Shown: positions 25,889 to 33,866 of the stretch, piece after piece
Position numbering within the stretch: position 1 is the stretch's first letter
How the letters are laid out: every line of letters begins with the position of its first letter
Assembly (NCBI GenBank): GCA_050952845.1
Contig: JBMNLP010000001.1
Span: 2,666,001 to 2,730,000 of the forward strand
Direction of reading: 5' to 3'
Length of the DNA: 64,000 nt
Origin: JAGVSV01 sp050952845
GTDB lineage: Bacteria; Bacillota; Clostridia; Christensenellales; Aristaeellaceae
Notes under the pieces: generated by a model
Told to the model about the DNA's origin: nothing
What the model saw: the letters and a program-made list of their open reading frames with translations, nothing else
The model's database searches: none
Made by a program: the position numbers and the translations under genes

Positions 25889-26602
25889 TCAGGTTGTTAT
25901 AAAGCTGTACCCCTTGCCGCGCACGTACACGATGTCATACTCGTCCGTATGCCCGGTTCCGATTTTCTGCTTGATGTGGGCGATATGCGCCCTGAGCGCG
26001 CCCGTATCCCGCACGGCGCCGGCGCTCCAAACCGCACTGTAGATCTCCCCGGCTGTGAGCGGCTTGCCCGCGTTGCGCGCCAGCACGAGGAGCACGGCAA
26101 ACTCCTTCGGGGTAAGCCCCGCGTCCCGCCCGTTCACCATTGCCCTGCCGTCCGGCAGGCGCAGCGTCAACGATCCCCGCGTCAGCTCCGTGGCCTCCAG
26201 CACGGCCTGATCGAGCCTGCGCCGCGTTTCCTCCGCCTTTTTTAGCAGCCGGGCAATCACGGCCATCAGCTCGTCCATATAATAGGGCTTTGTCAGATAG
26301 TAGTCCCCGCCCGTGTTCATGCCGGCGACCTTGTCCACCGTCGCTTTCCGGCCGGTCAGAAACAATACCGGCGCGTCGCTGTGCCGCCTGATTTCCTCGC
26401 ACAGCGAAAAACCGTCCCCGTCCGGCAATTCAATATCCAGCACGAACAGGTCCGGCGCATGGCTGCGCGCCAGCGCCCGCGCCTCGGCGGCGCCTGCCGC
26501 GACAAGCGCCTCGTATCCCCTTCTCCTGAGCATGCGGGCATTGAGCCGCGCCGTATCGGCGTCGTCCTCCACCATCAGGATCAATGGCCGGCGGTCAGTC
26601 AT
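25889..26602 (-). CDS. OmpR-type response regulator
   Basis: DNA-binding response regulator of 237 residues. The receiver domain has acidic residues at 12-14 (VEDD), phospho-acceptor Asp56 (LFVLDIELPDG), Thr83 and Lys105 (YLTKP). After a coiled linker (about 118-135) comes an OmpR/PhoB winged helix (GLTPKEFAVLLVLARNAGKPLTAGEIYSAVW, then YVRGKGYSF). The start overlaps the histidine kinase stop by 8 bases, so the two are cotranslated. The next gene on the same strand is adhesin A, 164 bases downstream, making the adhesins and sortase the most likely regulated genes. Confidence 0.93.
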   Translation of the reverse strand: MTDRRPLILMVEDDADTARLNARMLRRRGYEALVAAGAAEARALARSHAPDLFVLDIELPDGDGFSLCEEIRRHSDAPVLFLTGRKATVDKVAGMNTGGDYYLTKPYYMDELMAVIARLLKKAEETRRRLDQAVLEATELTRGSLTLRLPDGRAMVNGRDAGLTPKEFAVLLVLARNAGKPLTAGEIYSAVWSAGAVRDTGALRAHIAHIKQKIGTGHTDEYDIVYVRGKGYSFITT

Positions 26603-27935
26603 GCCCTTCCTCCGTCAGCGCGAAAGAAACGGTGGTGCCGCGCCCTTTTTCGCTCTCCACCCAGATGTCCCCGCCGTGTGAAACGATGATCTGCCGGCAG
26701 ATGTACAGCCCATAGCCATGCCGCCAACGCTCCCCGCGGGACGTTACATACATCTTCAGAACCGATTCGGCCATGCCCGGCGCCATGCCCTCGCCGGTGT
26801 CCATCACGCTGACAACCTGCCGACGGTCCGCCCGCGTGAGCCGGATGGTGATGACGCCGTCCCGGGTATGGCGGTCGGCGTTGGACAGCAGGTTGTCCAC
26901 AACCTGCTCCATCCTGCCGGGGTCGACCCACAGCGGCGGCAGGTTTTCCTCCATATCGTACAGGACCCGGTTGCGGGGGGCGTCCGCCCGCCTGAACCGG
27001 GCGTCGCCAACGCGCCGCAGCAGCTCGGACATTTGGATACGCTGCCGGGAGAGCGAAAGCCGCCCGGTTTCCATGGCGGCGGTATCCATCAAATCCGTGA
27101 TCATTCCGTCCAAAAGCATCACCTTCCGCCCGATCAGCTCATGGTTTTCCATGATCTCGTCAAAGTGATCCGGAACGCCGCCCGTGTTTTCCCGCAGCAG
27201 CTCGATGGTATCCGCGCTGCTCCCCGCGATGACGGTCAGCGGCCTGCTGATCTCATGGGCAACGGCGGCAAGAAAATCGCTTTTCATTCTGTCATATTTG
27301 ACGAGCGCTTCGTTTCGCGCCGCCAGCTCGCGGTTCAGCTCCCTGATTTGCGCCTCCCGGACAGCGTACATGCGGATATGGAGGATGGTGACCAGCATCA
27401 GCAGCAGGCCCGCTACAACGGCGCCGGTCACCACGTCGCTGAAATAATGGGCTTCCGACGCGAACGGCCTTACGGTTTCGGGATGGAAGTAGGCGACCAG
27501 AAAGCAGCCGATGTACAGGGAAAACTCCAGCGCCAGCGCGATGGCCCTGTCCCGGCCTTCCAGCAGCATCGCCGTATAAATCAGGGCAAATATGAAAAAG
27601 CTGGGCATGCCGCCCCTGTATCCGCCCGAGCTGAAGAAAAACGCGGCGAACGAGACCAGGAATACGGCGACCACGGTGATCCAGCAGCACAGCCGAAAGC
27701 TCAGCCTCTTTCCCACCACGCCCAACAGAGCGACCGCCATCGCCGAGATCGTCAAATTGAGCGCAACGGTCCATACGCCGGCACGCTGCGCGACGGAAAT
27801 TGCCGCCACGATCACGCCCGCCGCCGCGCCCACCAGCCCCAGCAGGTTGAACACCTGAACCTGCGGCTCCAGGCCCATATCAAAGTATTTCCTGATGATG
27901 TCCCTGAACAAGGCTTTTTCCTTCAGCATGGCCAT
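26595..27935 (-). CDS. Membrane sensor histidine kinase
   Basis: Sensor kinase of 446 residues. Six or so membrane helices fill residues 28-195 (for example FNLLGLVGAAAGVIVAAISVA and TGAVVAGLLLMLVTILHI) with almost no extracellular domain, so sensing may be within the membrane. A coiled segment (REAQIRELNRELAARNEALVKYDRMKSDFLAAV) leads to the HisKA box AHEISRPL, phospho-acceptor His224. The HATPase domain has the N box (NLLSNADRHT), G1 (DTGEGM) and a later GYGLYICRQI. Partner of the overlapping response regulator. A promoter candidate lies at 28057-28085. Confidence 0.93.
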   Translation of the reverse strand: MAMLKEKALFRDIIRKYFDMGLEPQVQVFNLLGLVGAAAGVIVAAISVAQRAGVWTVALNLTISAMAVALLGVVGKRLSFRLCCWITVVAVFLVSFAAFFFSSGGYRGGMPSFFIFALIYTAMLLEGRDRAIALALEFSLYIGCFLVAYFHPETVRPFASEAHYFSDVVTGAVVAGLLLMLVTILHIRMYAVREAQIRELNRELAARNEALVKYDRMKSDFLAAVAHEISRPLTVIAGSSADTIELLRENTGGVPDHFDEIMENHELIGRKVMLLDGMITDLMDTAAMETGRLSLSRQRIQMSELLRRVGDARFRRADAPRNRVLYDMEENLPPLWVDPGRMEQVVDNLLSNADRHTRDGVITIRLTRADRRQVVSVMDTGEGMAPGMAESVLKMYVTSRGERWRHGYGLYICRQIIVSHGGDIWVESEKGRGTTVSFALTEEGHD

Positions 27936-28056
27936 GTCCCCCGCGGCAAAACTCCGCGTCGATCCGTGTACGGAATGCGCCGCCGCGCACCCTTTGCCCC
28001 CGGCAGCCGGGGCGATCCATAAGCGACTGCCCTGCGCCGCCTGTAACGATAGGTTA

Positions 28057-28085
28057 ATTTTATATGAAAAGACAGCCGTTTACAA
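28057..28085 (-). promoter_or_regulatory. Candidate promoter of the two-component system
   Basis: On the minus strand TTGTAA (28085-28080), 17 bases, then TAAAAT (28062-28057). The predicted start is about 115 bases upstream of the kinase gene. Confidence 0.5.
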
Positions 28086-28139
28086 TACCTGTTTTCACGC
28101 AAAAGAGTATATTTTTAAGCCAATCGGAACTTCTCCAAA

Positions 28140-28322
28140 GTGACGAGGCTTGTCGACGAAAAAGGCGTAGCTGTCATCATGAAGAACAACGCGCCACGCT
28201 ATGTTGTCATGGCGTTCAGGCAGGTCGAAAAGGAGCAATTCGCTACAGATGAGGATGTTTTGGCGTTATCAAGGCGCTATCTTGATAAAAACAGGGAAGC
28301 CTATTTAGAGCTTGCAACATGA
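28140..28322 (+). CDS. Phd/YefM-type antitoxin, N-terminally shortened, orphan
   Basis: Sixty codons from GTG 28140: VTRLVDEKGVAVIMKNNAPRYVVM, then DEDVLALSRRYLDKNREAYLELAT, matching the prevent-host-death antitoxin family that represses its own operon and neutralises Doc/Fic toxins. The frame extends upstream through ANRNFSK, which also belongs to the family, but stops at TAA just after a T5 run. The first ten or so residues are thus missing or out of frame, suggesting a single-base frameshift. ATG 28319 overlaps the stop and would give MIRLS, the usual beginning of a Doc toxin, but family similarity ends there and a MITE-like element follows 75 bases later. The toxin seems lost. Confidence 0.65.
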   Translation: MTRLVDEKGVAVIMKNNAPRYVVMAFRQVEKEQFATDEDVLALSRRYLDKNREAYLELAT

Positions 28323-28392
28323 TTCGTCTGAGCAGAGGCTTGCCAAAGGCAGCTCAGACGTTTCCGATCTTTTTCTGTGGCTCCGTGCGCAT

Positions 28393-28555
28393 TAGAGCAA
28401 ATTTACTTATCATGGCGCAGTCGCAGACTTGTCTTTTTGCCTCTGGCTGTGTCGCTGTTCACTTGACGTAGCGCTGCTACGCCTGCGTTCACGCTCCTTG
28501 CCAGCGACAAAAATCCTGCGCTGCTTTGTGCGCCACGATTGCGTAATTTGCTCTA
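28393..28555. mobile_element. MITE-like family 2, full-length copy
   Basis: A 163-bp non-coding element with ends TAGAGCAAAT and ATTTGCTCTA, internally a long imperfect palindrome centred on CGTAGCGCTGCTACG. A second copy of exactly the same length lies at 56763-56925 and a rearranged part at 43573-43673. Confidence 0.85.
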
Positions 28556-28595
28556 AAAGCCAGACTAAGAATGCTCAACGCTCAGACCCCATCGT

Positions 28596-29130
28596 GCAGT
28601 TGACCGACACCACCGACACCACCGTAACCACTGTCACCACGCGCGCAGGAATCGCATCGTCTGCATGGCGCAATGCGTGCCAGAATCCCTTGTATTTCCT
28701 TGCAATACAGCGGTCCCGCCCGGGCGCCGGGTGCTTGTTCTATTCCTGGCTACATAAAAAATAGATATCTGTGCTGTTTGCCGCCCGTACCATGCAGTTG
28801 ACCGACACCACCGACACCACCGTAACCACCGACACCACGCGCACCGGAACCTCTTCTTCTGCATGGCGGCGTATGCGCCTGAAACCCTTGTATTTCCCTG
28901 CAATACAGCGGTCTCGCCCGCGTGCCGGGTGCTTGCTTTATTCCTGGCTACATAAAAAATAGTTGTCTGTGCTGTTTGCCATCCGTACCATGCAATTGAC
29001 CGTCACCACCGTCACCACCGTCACCACCGACACCACGCGCGCAGGAACACTTTTGCTGCATGGCGGCGCATGCCTGAAGCATGATATTCCCTTATATTTC
29101 AACGCATTTCCCTGCAATGGTGTGGGTTGC
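28596..29130. repeat. Three tandem 198-bp repeats, each starting with a 9-bp array
   Basis: Copies start at 28596, 28794 and 28992, exactly 198 bp apart. Each opens with GCARTTGACCG followed by 9-bp units of the type ACACCACCG, GTAACCACC or GTCACCACC, then CACGCGC. The following roughly 140 bp (TGCATGGCG..., CCCTTGTATTTCC, GCAATACAGCGG, CTATTCCTGGCTACATAAAAAATAG) are about 90 percent alike in copies 1 and 2. The third copy diverges after about 60-100 bp. The 9-bp units differ in type between copies. I see no convincing protein gene here on either strand. Confidence 0.85.
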
Positions 29131-29195
29131 GGTTGGCCCTTCAGAGAAAAATCCTGCGCGGTTTTTGCGCCATGGACCGCTACAACGCGCGTTTG

Positions 29196-29250
29196 ACCCC
29201 CACCCTGTAAATTGACCCCCACCCACCCGCACCCTGCGGTTTGACCGTCA
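29196..29250. repeat. C-rich TTGACC repeats (reverse-strand G-tract unit)
   Basis: TTTGACCCCCACCCTGTAAATTGACCCCCACCC and TTTGACCGTCACC follow in close order (the first two TTGACC units about 20 bases apart). On the minus strand the G tracts (29236-29214) could form a G-quadruplex. The same TTGACC / GGTCAA word bounds every 9-bp array in the region. Confidence 0.6.
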
Positions 29251-29371
29251 CCATGCATCCAGGCAGTACGCTAAACTTAACCAATCAATATGGAAAACAT
29301 ATAAAAATAAAATAGAAATCCTGACTGTTTTTTCAGGACAGCCTTGATAGGGTTATTGTACATGATTTCGT

Positions 29372-29935
29372 CGATTTCTACAAGATGGTGGTTACGGTGG
29401 TTACGGTGGTTACGGTCAACTTGCAGGGTGGGGGTGGTGACGATGCTTGATACACCTTTGCACGCTGCCCGGCAGCAGCGCAAGGCCGAAAACCTGTTGA
29501 AAATACAGCATCAACAGGCGCATCATCAGCAGCGTGCGTGGTGACGGTGGTGACGGTGGTTACAGTGGTGACGGTCAACTGCACGTAGGCAGATCTATCC
29601 GCAAGCGCGCCCGTTTTGTCAGGTGCCCTGCCTGCAGGGTGGGGGTGGGTGCGGGTGGGTGGGGGTCAACTGCGCATATGAAATCTGCCACGAACCTGCC
29701 TGTTTTGTCAGGCCCTGCCTACAGGGTGGGGGTGGGTGCGGGTGGGTGGGGGTCAAACACAGGATAGGGACGGTGACGATGCCTGATGCGCCTTTGCACG
29801 CTGCCCGGCAGCAGCGCAAGGCCCGAACCTGTTGAAAACACAACATCAACAGGCACATCATCAGCAGCGTGCGTGGTGTCGGTGGTGCCGGTGGTGTCGG
29901 TCAACTTGCAGGGCAGGAGTCAAACGCGCATCGTC
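29372..29935. repeat. Oppositely oriented 9-bp arrays inside a 336-bp repeat
   Basis: Three arrays of GTGGTTACG / GTGGTGACG / GTGGTGTCG units (near 29386-29419, 29538-29576 and 29871-29905) all end in GGTCAACTTGCA or GGTCAACTGCAC. They run in the opposite direction to the three left-hand copies. The segment from 29437 (GTGACGATGCTTGATACACC) through TTTGCACGCTGCCCGGCAGC to the second array recurs at 29773, a spacing of 336 bp. No gene is evident. Confidence 0.8.
29638..29753 (+). repeat. Two G-tract motifs with G-quadruplex potential
   Basis: Two copies of GGGTGGGGGTGGGTGCGGG followed by TGGGTGGGGGTCAA, at 29638-29667 and 29724-29753. Each has at least five runs of three or more G within 30 bases, meeting the usual rule for intramolecular G-quadruplex formation. 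Each is preceded by CCCTGCCT(G/A)CA and followed by the GTCAA word of the neighbouring arrays. Confidence 0.75.
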
Positions 29936-30015
29936 GCAACCAATAAACTACCCAAATCATCACAACCGCCTCCCTGGCCAGCAAAAAACGCAGAACAGGC
30001 ACCGCCGCTGCGCTG

Positions 30016-30044
30016 TTGACACGCCTCCGCGCATTGCATATCAT
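30016..30044 (+). promoter_or_regulatory. Promoter of the malate/lactate dehydrogenase-family gene
   Basis: TTGACA (30016-30021), 17 bases, TATCAT (30039-30044). It lies directly at the right edge of the repeat region and leaves a leader of about 110 nt. Confidence 0.6.
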
Positions 30045-30163
30045 TTTCACATGAGGATGGGGCTGCCCGACTGCGTCAAGCCAGGGCGCCGACGGGAGCA
30101 GGCGCTTGCCGGCGCACAGGTAGCGCTGAAAAGCTCCCCATGCAACCATGACAGGAGGTCCCC

Positions 30164-31255
30164 ATGCCCTACCGATACCTGCATTATGAGGAACTGGTTC
30201 GTTTCTGCGAGTCGGTGTTTGAGGCCTATGGCTTCAGGGAGGAGGAAAGCCGCCAGATCGCCGCGGTTATCTTGGCGGCGGACCTGAACGGCATCGAATC
30301 CCACGGCGTGCAGCGCATGGTGCGCTACGAAAAGGAAGTGCTCAGCGGCATGGTGAACGTGCATGCCGCGCCGCGAATCGTCCACGAAACGCCCATGTCC
30401 GCCGTGATCGACGCGGACAACGCCATGGGGCAGGTGGTGGGGCAGCAGGCCATGCGGCTGGCTATCGACAAAGCCAGGGCCGTCGGGTGCGGCATGGTGA
30501 CGGTGCGCAATTCCAACCACTACGGCATCGCGGGCTTCTACACCAATTTGGCCATCGAGGAGGACCTGATGGGCCTGTCCATGACCAACACCGAGGCCAT
30601 CATGGTGCCCACCTACGGCAAACAGCCCATGATCGGCACCAACCCGATCGCGCTGTCCATGCCGGCGGACCCCATCCCCTTCACGTTCGACTGCTCCACC
30701 ACCGTGGTGCCCCGCGGCAAGTTTGAGGTGTACTGCAAGCGCGGCGACCCGGTGCCCATCGGCTGGGGCATCGACGAAAACGGCGCGGACTCCGACGACT
30801 CGGCGCGCATCCTGGACAACATCATCCACAAAAAAGGCGGCGGCATCCTGCCGCTGGGCGGCTCCTCCGAAGCGCTGGGCGGGCACAAGGGCTACGGCCT
30901 GGGGGTGATCTGCGAGCTGTTCACGGGCATTTTAGCAGGCGGCGTCACCGCCGAGCGGATCTATAAAACCGACAGCGGCTCGGGCATCTGCCAGGCCTTC
31001 ATGGCGGCGGACTATGGCCTGTTCGGCGACAAAGCCGCCATCCGGGCGGAGTTTTCCGCCTATTTAGCCAGGCTGCGCGCATCGCCGAAAGCCGCGGGGC
31101 AGCCCCGCATATACACCCATGGCGAAAAGGAATACCTTTCAAGGATCATCAGGCGCGAAAAGGGCATCCCCGTCAATGAGAAAACATACGCGGAGCTGAA
31201 AAGCATCGGCGCATCCATCGGCGCACAGGCAGCGCCTTTCCCCCGGGAGGTATAA
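30164..31255 (+). CDS. Ldh-family NAD(P)-dependent malate/L-lactate-type dehydrogenase
   Basis: Cytoplasmic oxidoreductase of 363 residues in the malate/ureidoglycolate/L-sulfolactate dehydrogenase superfamily, distinct from Rossmann-fold MDH. Landmarks are LAADLNGIESHGVQRM, the nucleotide-site segment RNSNHYGIAGFY with the conserved His, GTNPIALSMP, and LGGHKGYGLGVICELFTGILAGG. AGGAGG sits 7 bases before ATG 30164. It converges on citF. If citrate lyase makes oxaloacetate, a malate dehydrogenase would reoxidise NADH by forming malate, but the substrate of this family cannot be read from sequence. Confidence 0.88.
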   Translation: MPYRYLHYEELVRFCESVFEAYGFREEESRQIAAVILAADLNGIESHGVQRMVRYEKEVLSGMVNVHAAPRIVHETPMSAVIDADNAMGQVVGQQAMRLAIDKARAVGCGMVTVRNSNHYGIAGFYTNLAIEEDLMGLSMTNTEAIMVPTYGKQPMIGTNPIALSMPADPIPFTFDCSTTVVPRGKFEVYCKRGDPVPIGWGIDENGADSDDSARILDNIIHKKGGGILPLGGSSEALGGHKGYGLGVICELFTGILAGGVTAERIYKTDSGSGICQAFMAADYGLFGDKAAIRAEFSAYLARLRASPKAAGQPRIYTHGEKEYLSRIIRREKGIPVNEKTYAELKSIGASIGAQAAPFPREV

Positions 31256-31293
31256 CTCGTTTCGTATCAGGTTATAATTTTCGCTGTGCCTTC

Positions 31294-32706
31294 TCAGCCG
31301 GCGCCCGCCACGCAGCCGATCCGGTCGATGATGGCGCCGTCGCGGTATTCCACGTCGGCGACGGCGCGGCCCAGGGGCGGGATGTCCCGCGGCACGCCGG
31401 TTATCTTTTCAGCCATCCGCTTCAAATCCTCAATGGCGTATACCGGCAGGCCGGCTGCCCGCAGCCTGTCGCGCAGATCAGGCCTGGCAGGGTTCACGGC
31501 GATGCCCCGCTGGGTTACCAGCACGTCCACCGTGCTGCCCGGCGTCGACACGCACAGCACCTTGTCCACCACGATGGGCAGCCGCGCCCGGAACAGGGGC
31601 GCCACGATCATGGCCAGCCTGGCGCCCGCCGCGGTGTCGCTGTGCCCGCCCGAGCCGCCCATGATGTACCCGTTGGAATCGGTGTGCACGTTGACATTGA
31701 ACGCCGTGTCGATCTGCGTGGCGCCCAGCACCACGACGTCCAGCGAGTTGATGGCGGCGGACTTGGCCAGCGGGCTGGCGTAGCGGGACGCCGATATCTC
31801 CTGATGCCGGGGGTTCTGCGCGATGGACCGCACGGCGCGCAGGTCGAAGCACTGCACGTCCATCAGCGCGCTGAAATACCCTTCCTCTAACATGTCCACC
31901 AGGTAGCCCGTGATGCCGCCCAGGCCAAAGCTGCCTGTGACGCCCGCCCGCTTCATGGCGGGCTTTAAAAACTCCGTCACCGCCAGCGACGCGCCGCCGG
32001 CGCCGGTTTGAAACGAAAATCCCTCCGCCATCAGGCCGCTGTGCTCGATCACCGCCGCGGCGTACCGGGCGATGGCGAGGCCCACCGGGTCCCTGGTGAT
32101 CTGCGTGGTGCCCGACACGATGCCCTTGGGGTCGCCGATGGAATCGACCGGCACAACCTGGTCCACGTCGGTTTCCTCGATGGACGCCGGCGCCAGGGGG
32201 TAGGGCACTACATGGTCGGTGATGACCACGGTGTGGCCGGCATGCCGTGCGTCCGGCATGGCGTAGCCCAGCGAGCCGCAGGCCGCGGGCCCCTCCAGGC
32301 CGTTGGCGTTGCCCATGCGGTCGGCCGCGGGCGCCGCGATGAAGGCGATGTCGATGGATACCCGGCCGCTTTCAATAGCCGCCGGCCGGCCGCCATGGCT
32401 GCGGAACACCACGGGCTTGTCCAAGATGCCCTCCGACACCGCCCGCCCCACGCGGCTGCCCATGTAGTTGGTTTCGATGCCGGTGACAACGCCGGCCCTG
32501 ATATGGTCGATCAGCGGGGCGTGCACGTCGAATATGGCGCTGGCCTGCACGGTCAGGCCGCGGATGCCCATCCGCGCCGCCTCAGCCAGCACCATGTTCA
32601 GCACATGGTCGCCGTTTCGCAGGTGGTGGTGGAACGACACCGTCATCCCGTCCCGCAGGCCGCAGGCGCGCAGGGCGTCCTGCAGGGTTGCTGCCAGCTT
32701 GCTCAT
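31294..32706 (-). CDS. citF: Citrate lyase alpha subunit (citrate:acetyl-ACP transferase)
   Basis: CoA-transferase-type subunit of citrate lyase, 470 residues. It exchanges citrate for acetate on the CitD acyl carrier, forming citryl-ACP. Recognisable stretches: DGMTVSFHHHLRNGDHVLN near the N-terminus, SHGGRPAAIESGRV, the glycine-rich GFSFQTGAGGASLAV, and GYIMGGSGGHSDTAAGA near the C-terminus. The family is usually about 500 residues; the N-terminus here is slightly short. The start overlaps the citE stop (ATGA). Last gene of the prmA-to-citF run. Confidence 0.93.
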   Translation of the reverse strand: MSKLAATLQDALRACGLRDGMTVSFHHHLRNGDHVLNMVLAEAARMGIRGLTVQASAIFDVHAPLIDHIRAGVVTGIETNYMGSRVGRAVSEGILDKPVVFRSHGGRPAAIESGRVSIDIAFIAAPAADRMGNANGLEGPAACGSLGYAMPDARHAGHTVVITDHVVPYPLAPASIEETDVDQVVPVDSIGDPKGIVSGTTQITRDPVGLAIARYAAAVIEHSGLMAEGFSFQTGAGGASLAVTEFLKPAMKRAGVTGSFGLGGITGYLVDMLEEGYFSALMDVQCFDLRAVRSIAQNPRHQEISASRYASPLAKSAAINSLDVVVLGATQIDTAFNVNVHTDSNGYIMGGSGGHSDTAAGARLAMIVAPLFRARLPIVVDKVLCVSTPGSTVDVLVTQRGIAVNPARPDLRDRLRAAGLPVYAIEDLKRMAEKITGVPRDIPPLGRAVADVEYRDGAIIDRIGCVAGAG

Positions 32707-33581
32707 GCTTCCTCTCCCTCCAGCCCCAGCGCCCGCGCGGTGTCCAGCACGCGCCTGGCCCTGTCCACAATGGGCTTGTCCACCATTTTGCCGCGCAGCG
32801 ATACGACGCCGCGCCCCAGCCGCTTGCCCTCGGCAATGGCCGCCATGACCTCGCGGGCGTATTCGATTTCATCCAGGGAGGGCGTGAACGCGGCGTTGAC
32901 CGCCGCCACATGGCGCGGCGATATGACGGCTTTGCCCGTAAAGCCCAGCGCGCGGGCATGCGCGGCGTCCTTCGCCAGCCCCTCCAGGTCGTTGACGTCG
33001 GTGAAGGGCGTGTCGTAGATGTCCACGCCGGCTGCGCGCCCCGCCATCACCACGCGCCCCCTGGCGTAGGCGATTTCGGCGCCTTCCTTGCTGCGCACGG
33101 CCTGCAGGTCGCTGGTGAGGTCCTCGGCGCCCAGCAGCAGCGCCCGGACGCGCGCGCCGGCCGAAGCGATTTCATACGCGCGCTCAATGGCCAGCGCCGT
33201 CTCTAACAGCGCGATGATGCCCACAGCATTCTCGGGCAGGCCGGCATCCGCCTCCGCCTGCGCCATCAGGCGGGAAACGGCCCCGATGTCACCGGCGCCC
33301 GACACCTTCGCCGGCATCAGCAGCGACGGGCGCAGCGGCACCATGGCGGCGATGTCGTCCCCGACAAACCCGCTGTCCAGCGGGTTGATGCGGACGATGA
33401 TCTCCACGGACCGATAGTCAAACGCCCGGATGGCGTTGCGCACCAGGATGCGCGCGGCATCCTTCTCCAGGGGGGATACGGCGTCCTCCAAGTCGAATAT
33501 CACGGCGTCCGCCTGATGGATGTCAGCCGACAGCAGCATGCCCGGGCTGTTGCCGGGAATGAACAGCATCGATCTCCTCAT
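32703..33581 (-). CDS. citE: Citrate lyase beta subunit (citryl-ACP lyase)
   Basis: TIM-barrel lyase of 292 residues that splits citryl-ACP into oxaloacetate and acetyl-ACP. It begins MRRSMLFIPGNSPGML and shows the metal-binding FDLEDAV motif, the RINPLDS strand, and ALLETALAIERA with a second acidic ligand region (LLLGAEDLTSDL). It overlaps citD and citF by 4 bases at each end, so the three subunits are translationally coupled. Confidence 0.94.
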   Translation of the reverse strand: MRRSMLFIPGNSPGMLLSADIHQADAVIFDLEDAVSPLEKDAARILVRNAIRAFDYRSVEIIVRINPLDSGFVGDDIAAMVPLRPSLLMPAKVSGAGDIGAVSRLMAQAEADAGLPENAVGIIALLETALAIERAYEIASAGARVRALLLGAEDLTSDLQAVRSKEGAEIAYARGRVVMAGRAAGVDIYDTPFTDVNDLEGLAKDAAHARALGFTGKAVISPRHVAAVNAAFTPSLDEIEYAREVMAAIAEGKRLGRGVVSLRGKMVDKPIVDRARRVLDTARALGLEGEEA

Positions 33582-33847
33582 GGCGTCCCTCCTGCGCGGC
33601 GCAGCGCCGTCTCCACCCGCGCCATGATGACGGGGCGCACAGCGCCCCGGTCCGTCAGGTCGATGCCGGCGTCCGTGACGCCCATTGCCGACAGCACCTC
33701 GTGCACGCAGGCTTTGATATCGTCCCCAAACTGCGCCATCACCACCGAATCCACCGTCAGGCGGATGCCCTTGTCATGGGGCGATACCGTCACCAGCACG
33801 TCGTTGGATTCCAGCGTGCCGGCTGCCGCCGTCCTTACAATGTCCAT
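33578..33847 (-). CDS. citD: Citrate lyase acyl carrier protein (gamma subunit)
   Basis: Small acyl carrier, 89 residues from ATG 33847. The segment AAAGTLESNDVLVTVSP contains the serine that carries the phosphoribosyl-dephospho-CoA group, and DRGAVRPVIMARVETAL is the conserved C-terminal helix. An ATG two codons upstream (33853) touches the GGGAGGG ribosome binding site, so I prefer 33847, 7 bases further on. The enzymes that attach and acetylate the cofactor (CitX, CitG, CitC) are not in this window. Confidence 0.92.
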   Translation of the reverse strand: MDIVRTAAAGTLESNDVLVTVSPHDKGIRLTVDSVVMAQFGDDIKACVHEVLSAMGVTDAGIDLTDRGAVRPVIMARVETALRRAGGTP

Positions 33848-33866
33848 CAACATCCCTCCCCGGAAG

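Noticed and set aside
28634..29258. Short minus-strand frames (89 and 106 codons) with WCRWLRW or VVTVVT runs
   Set aside because: They are translations of the 9-bp arrays, cross repeat boundaries, and lack ribosome binding sites.
28596..29935. CRISPR array
   Set aside because: The repeats are 9, 198 and 336 bp and not 24-40 bp separated by unique spacers, and no cas genes are present.
28596..29935. Diversity-generating retroelement template/variable repeats
   Set aside because: No reverse transcriptase, no adenine-specific variation and no target gene end in the repeat.
31250..31285. Terminator between the Ldh-family gene and citF
   Set aside because: TATAAC...GTTATA is only a 6-bp AT-rich stem with a long loop, too weak to call.
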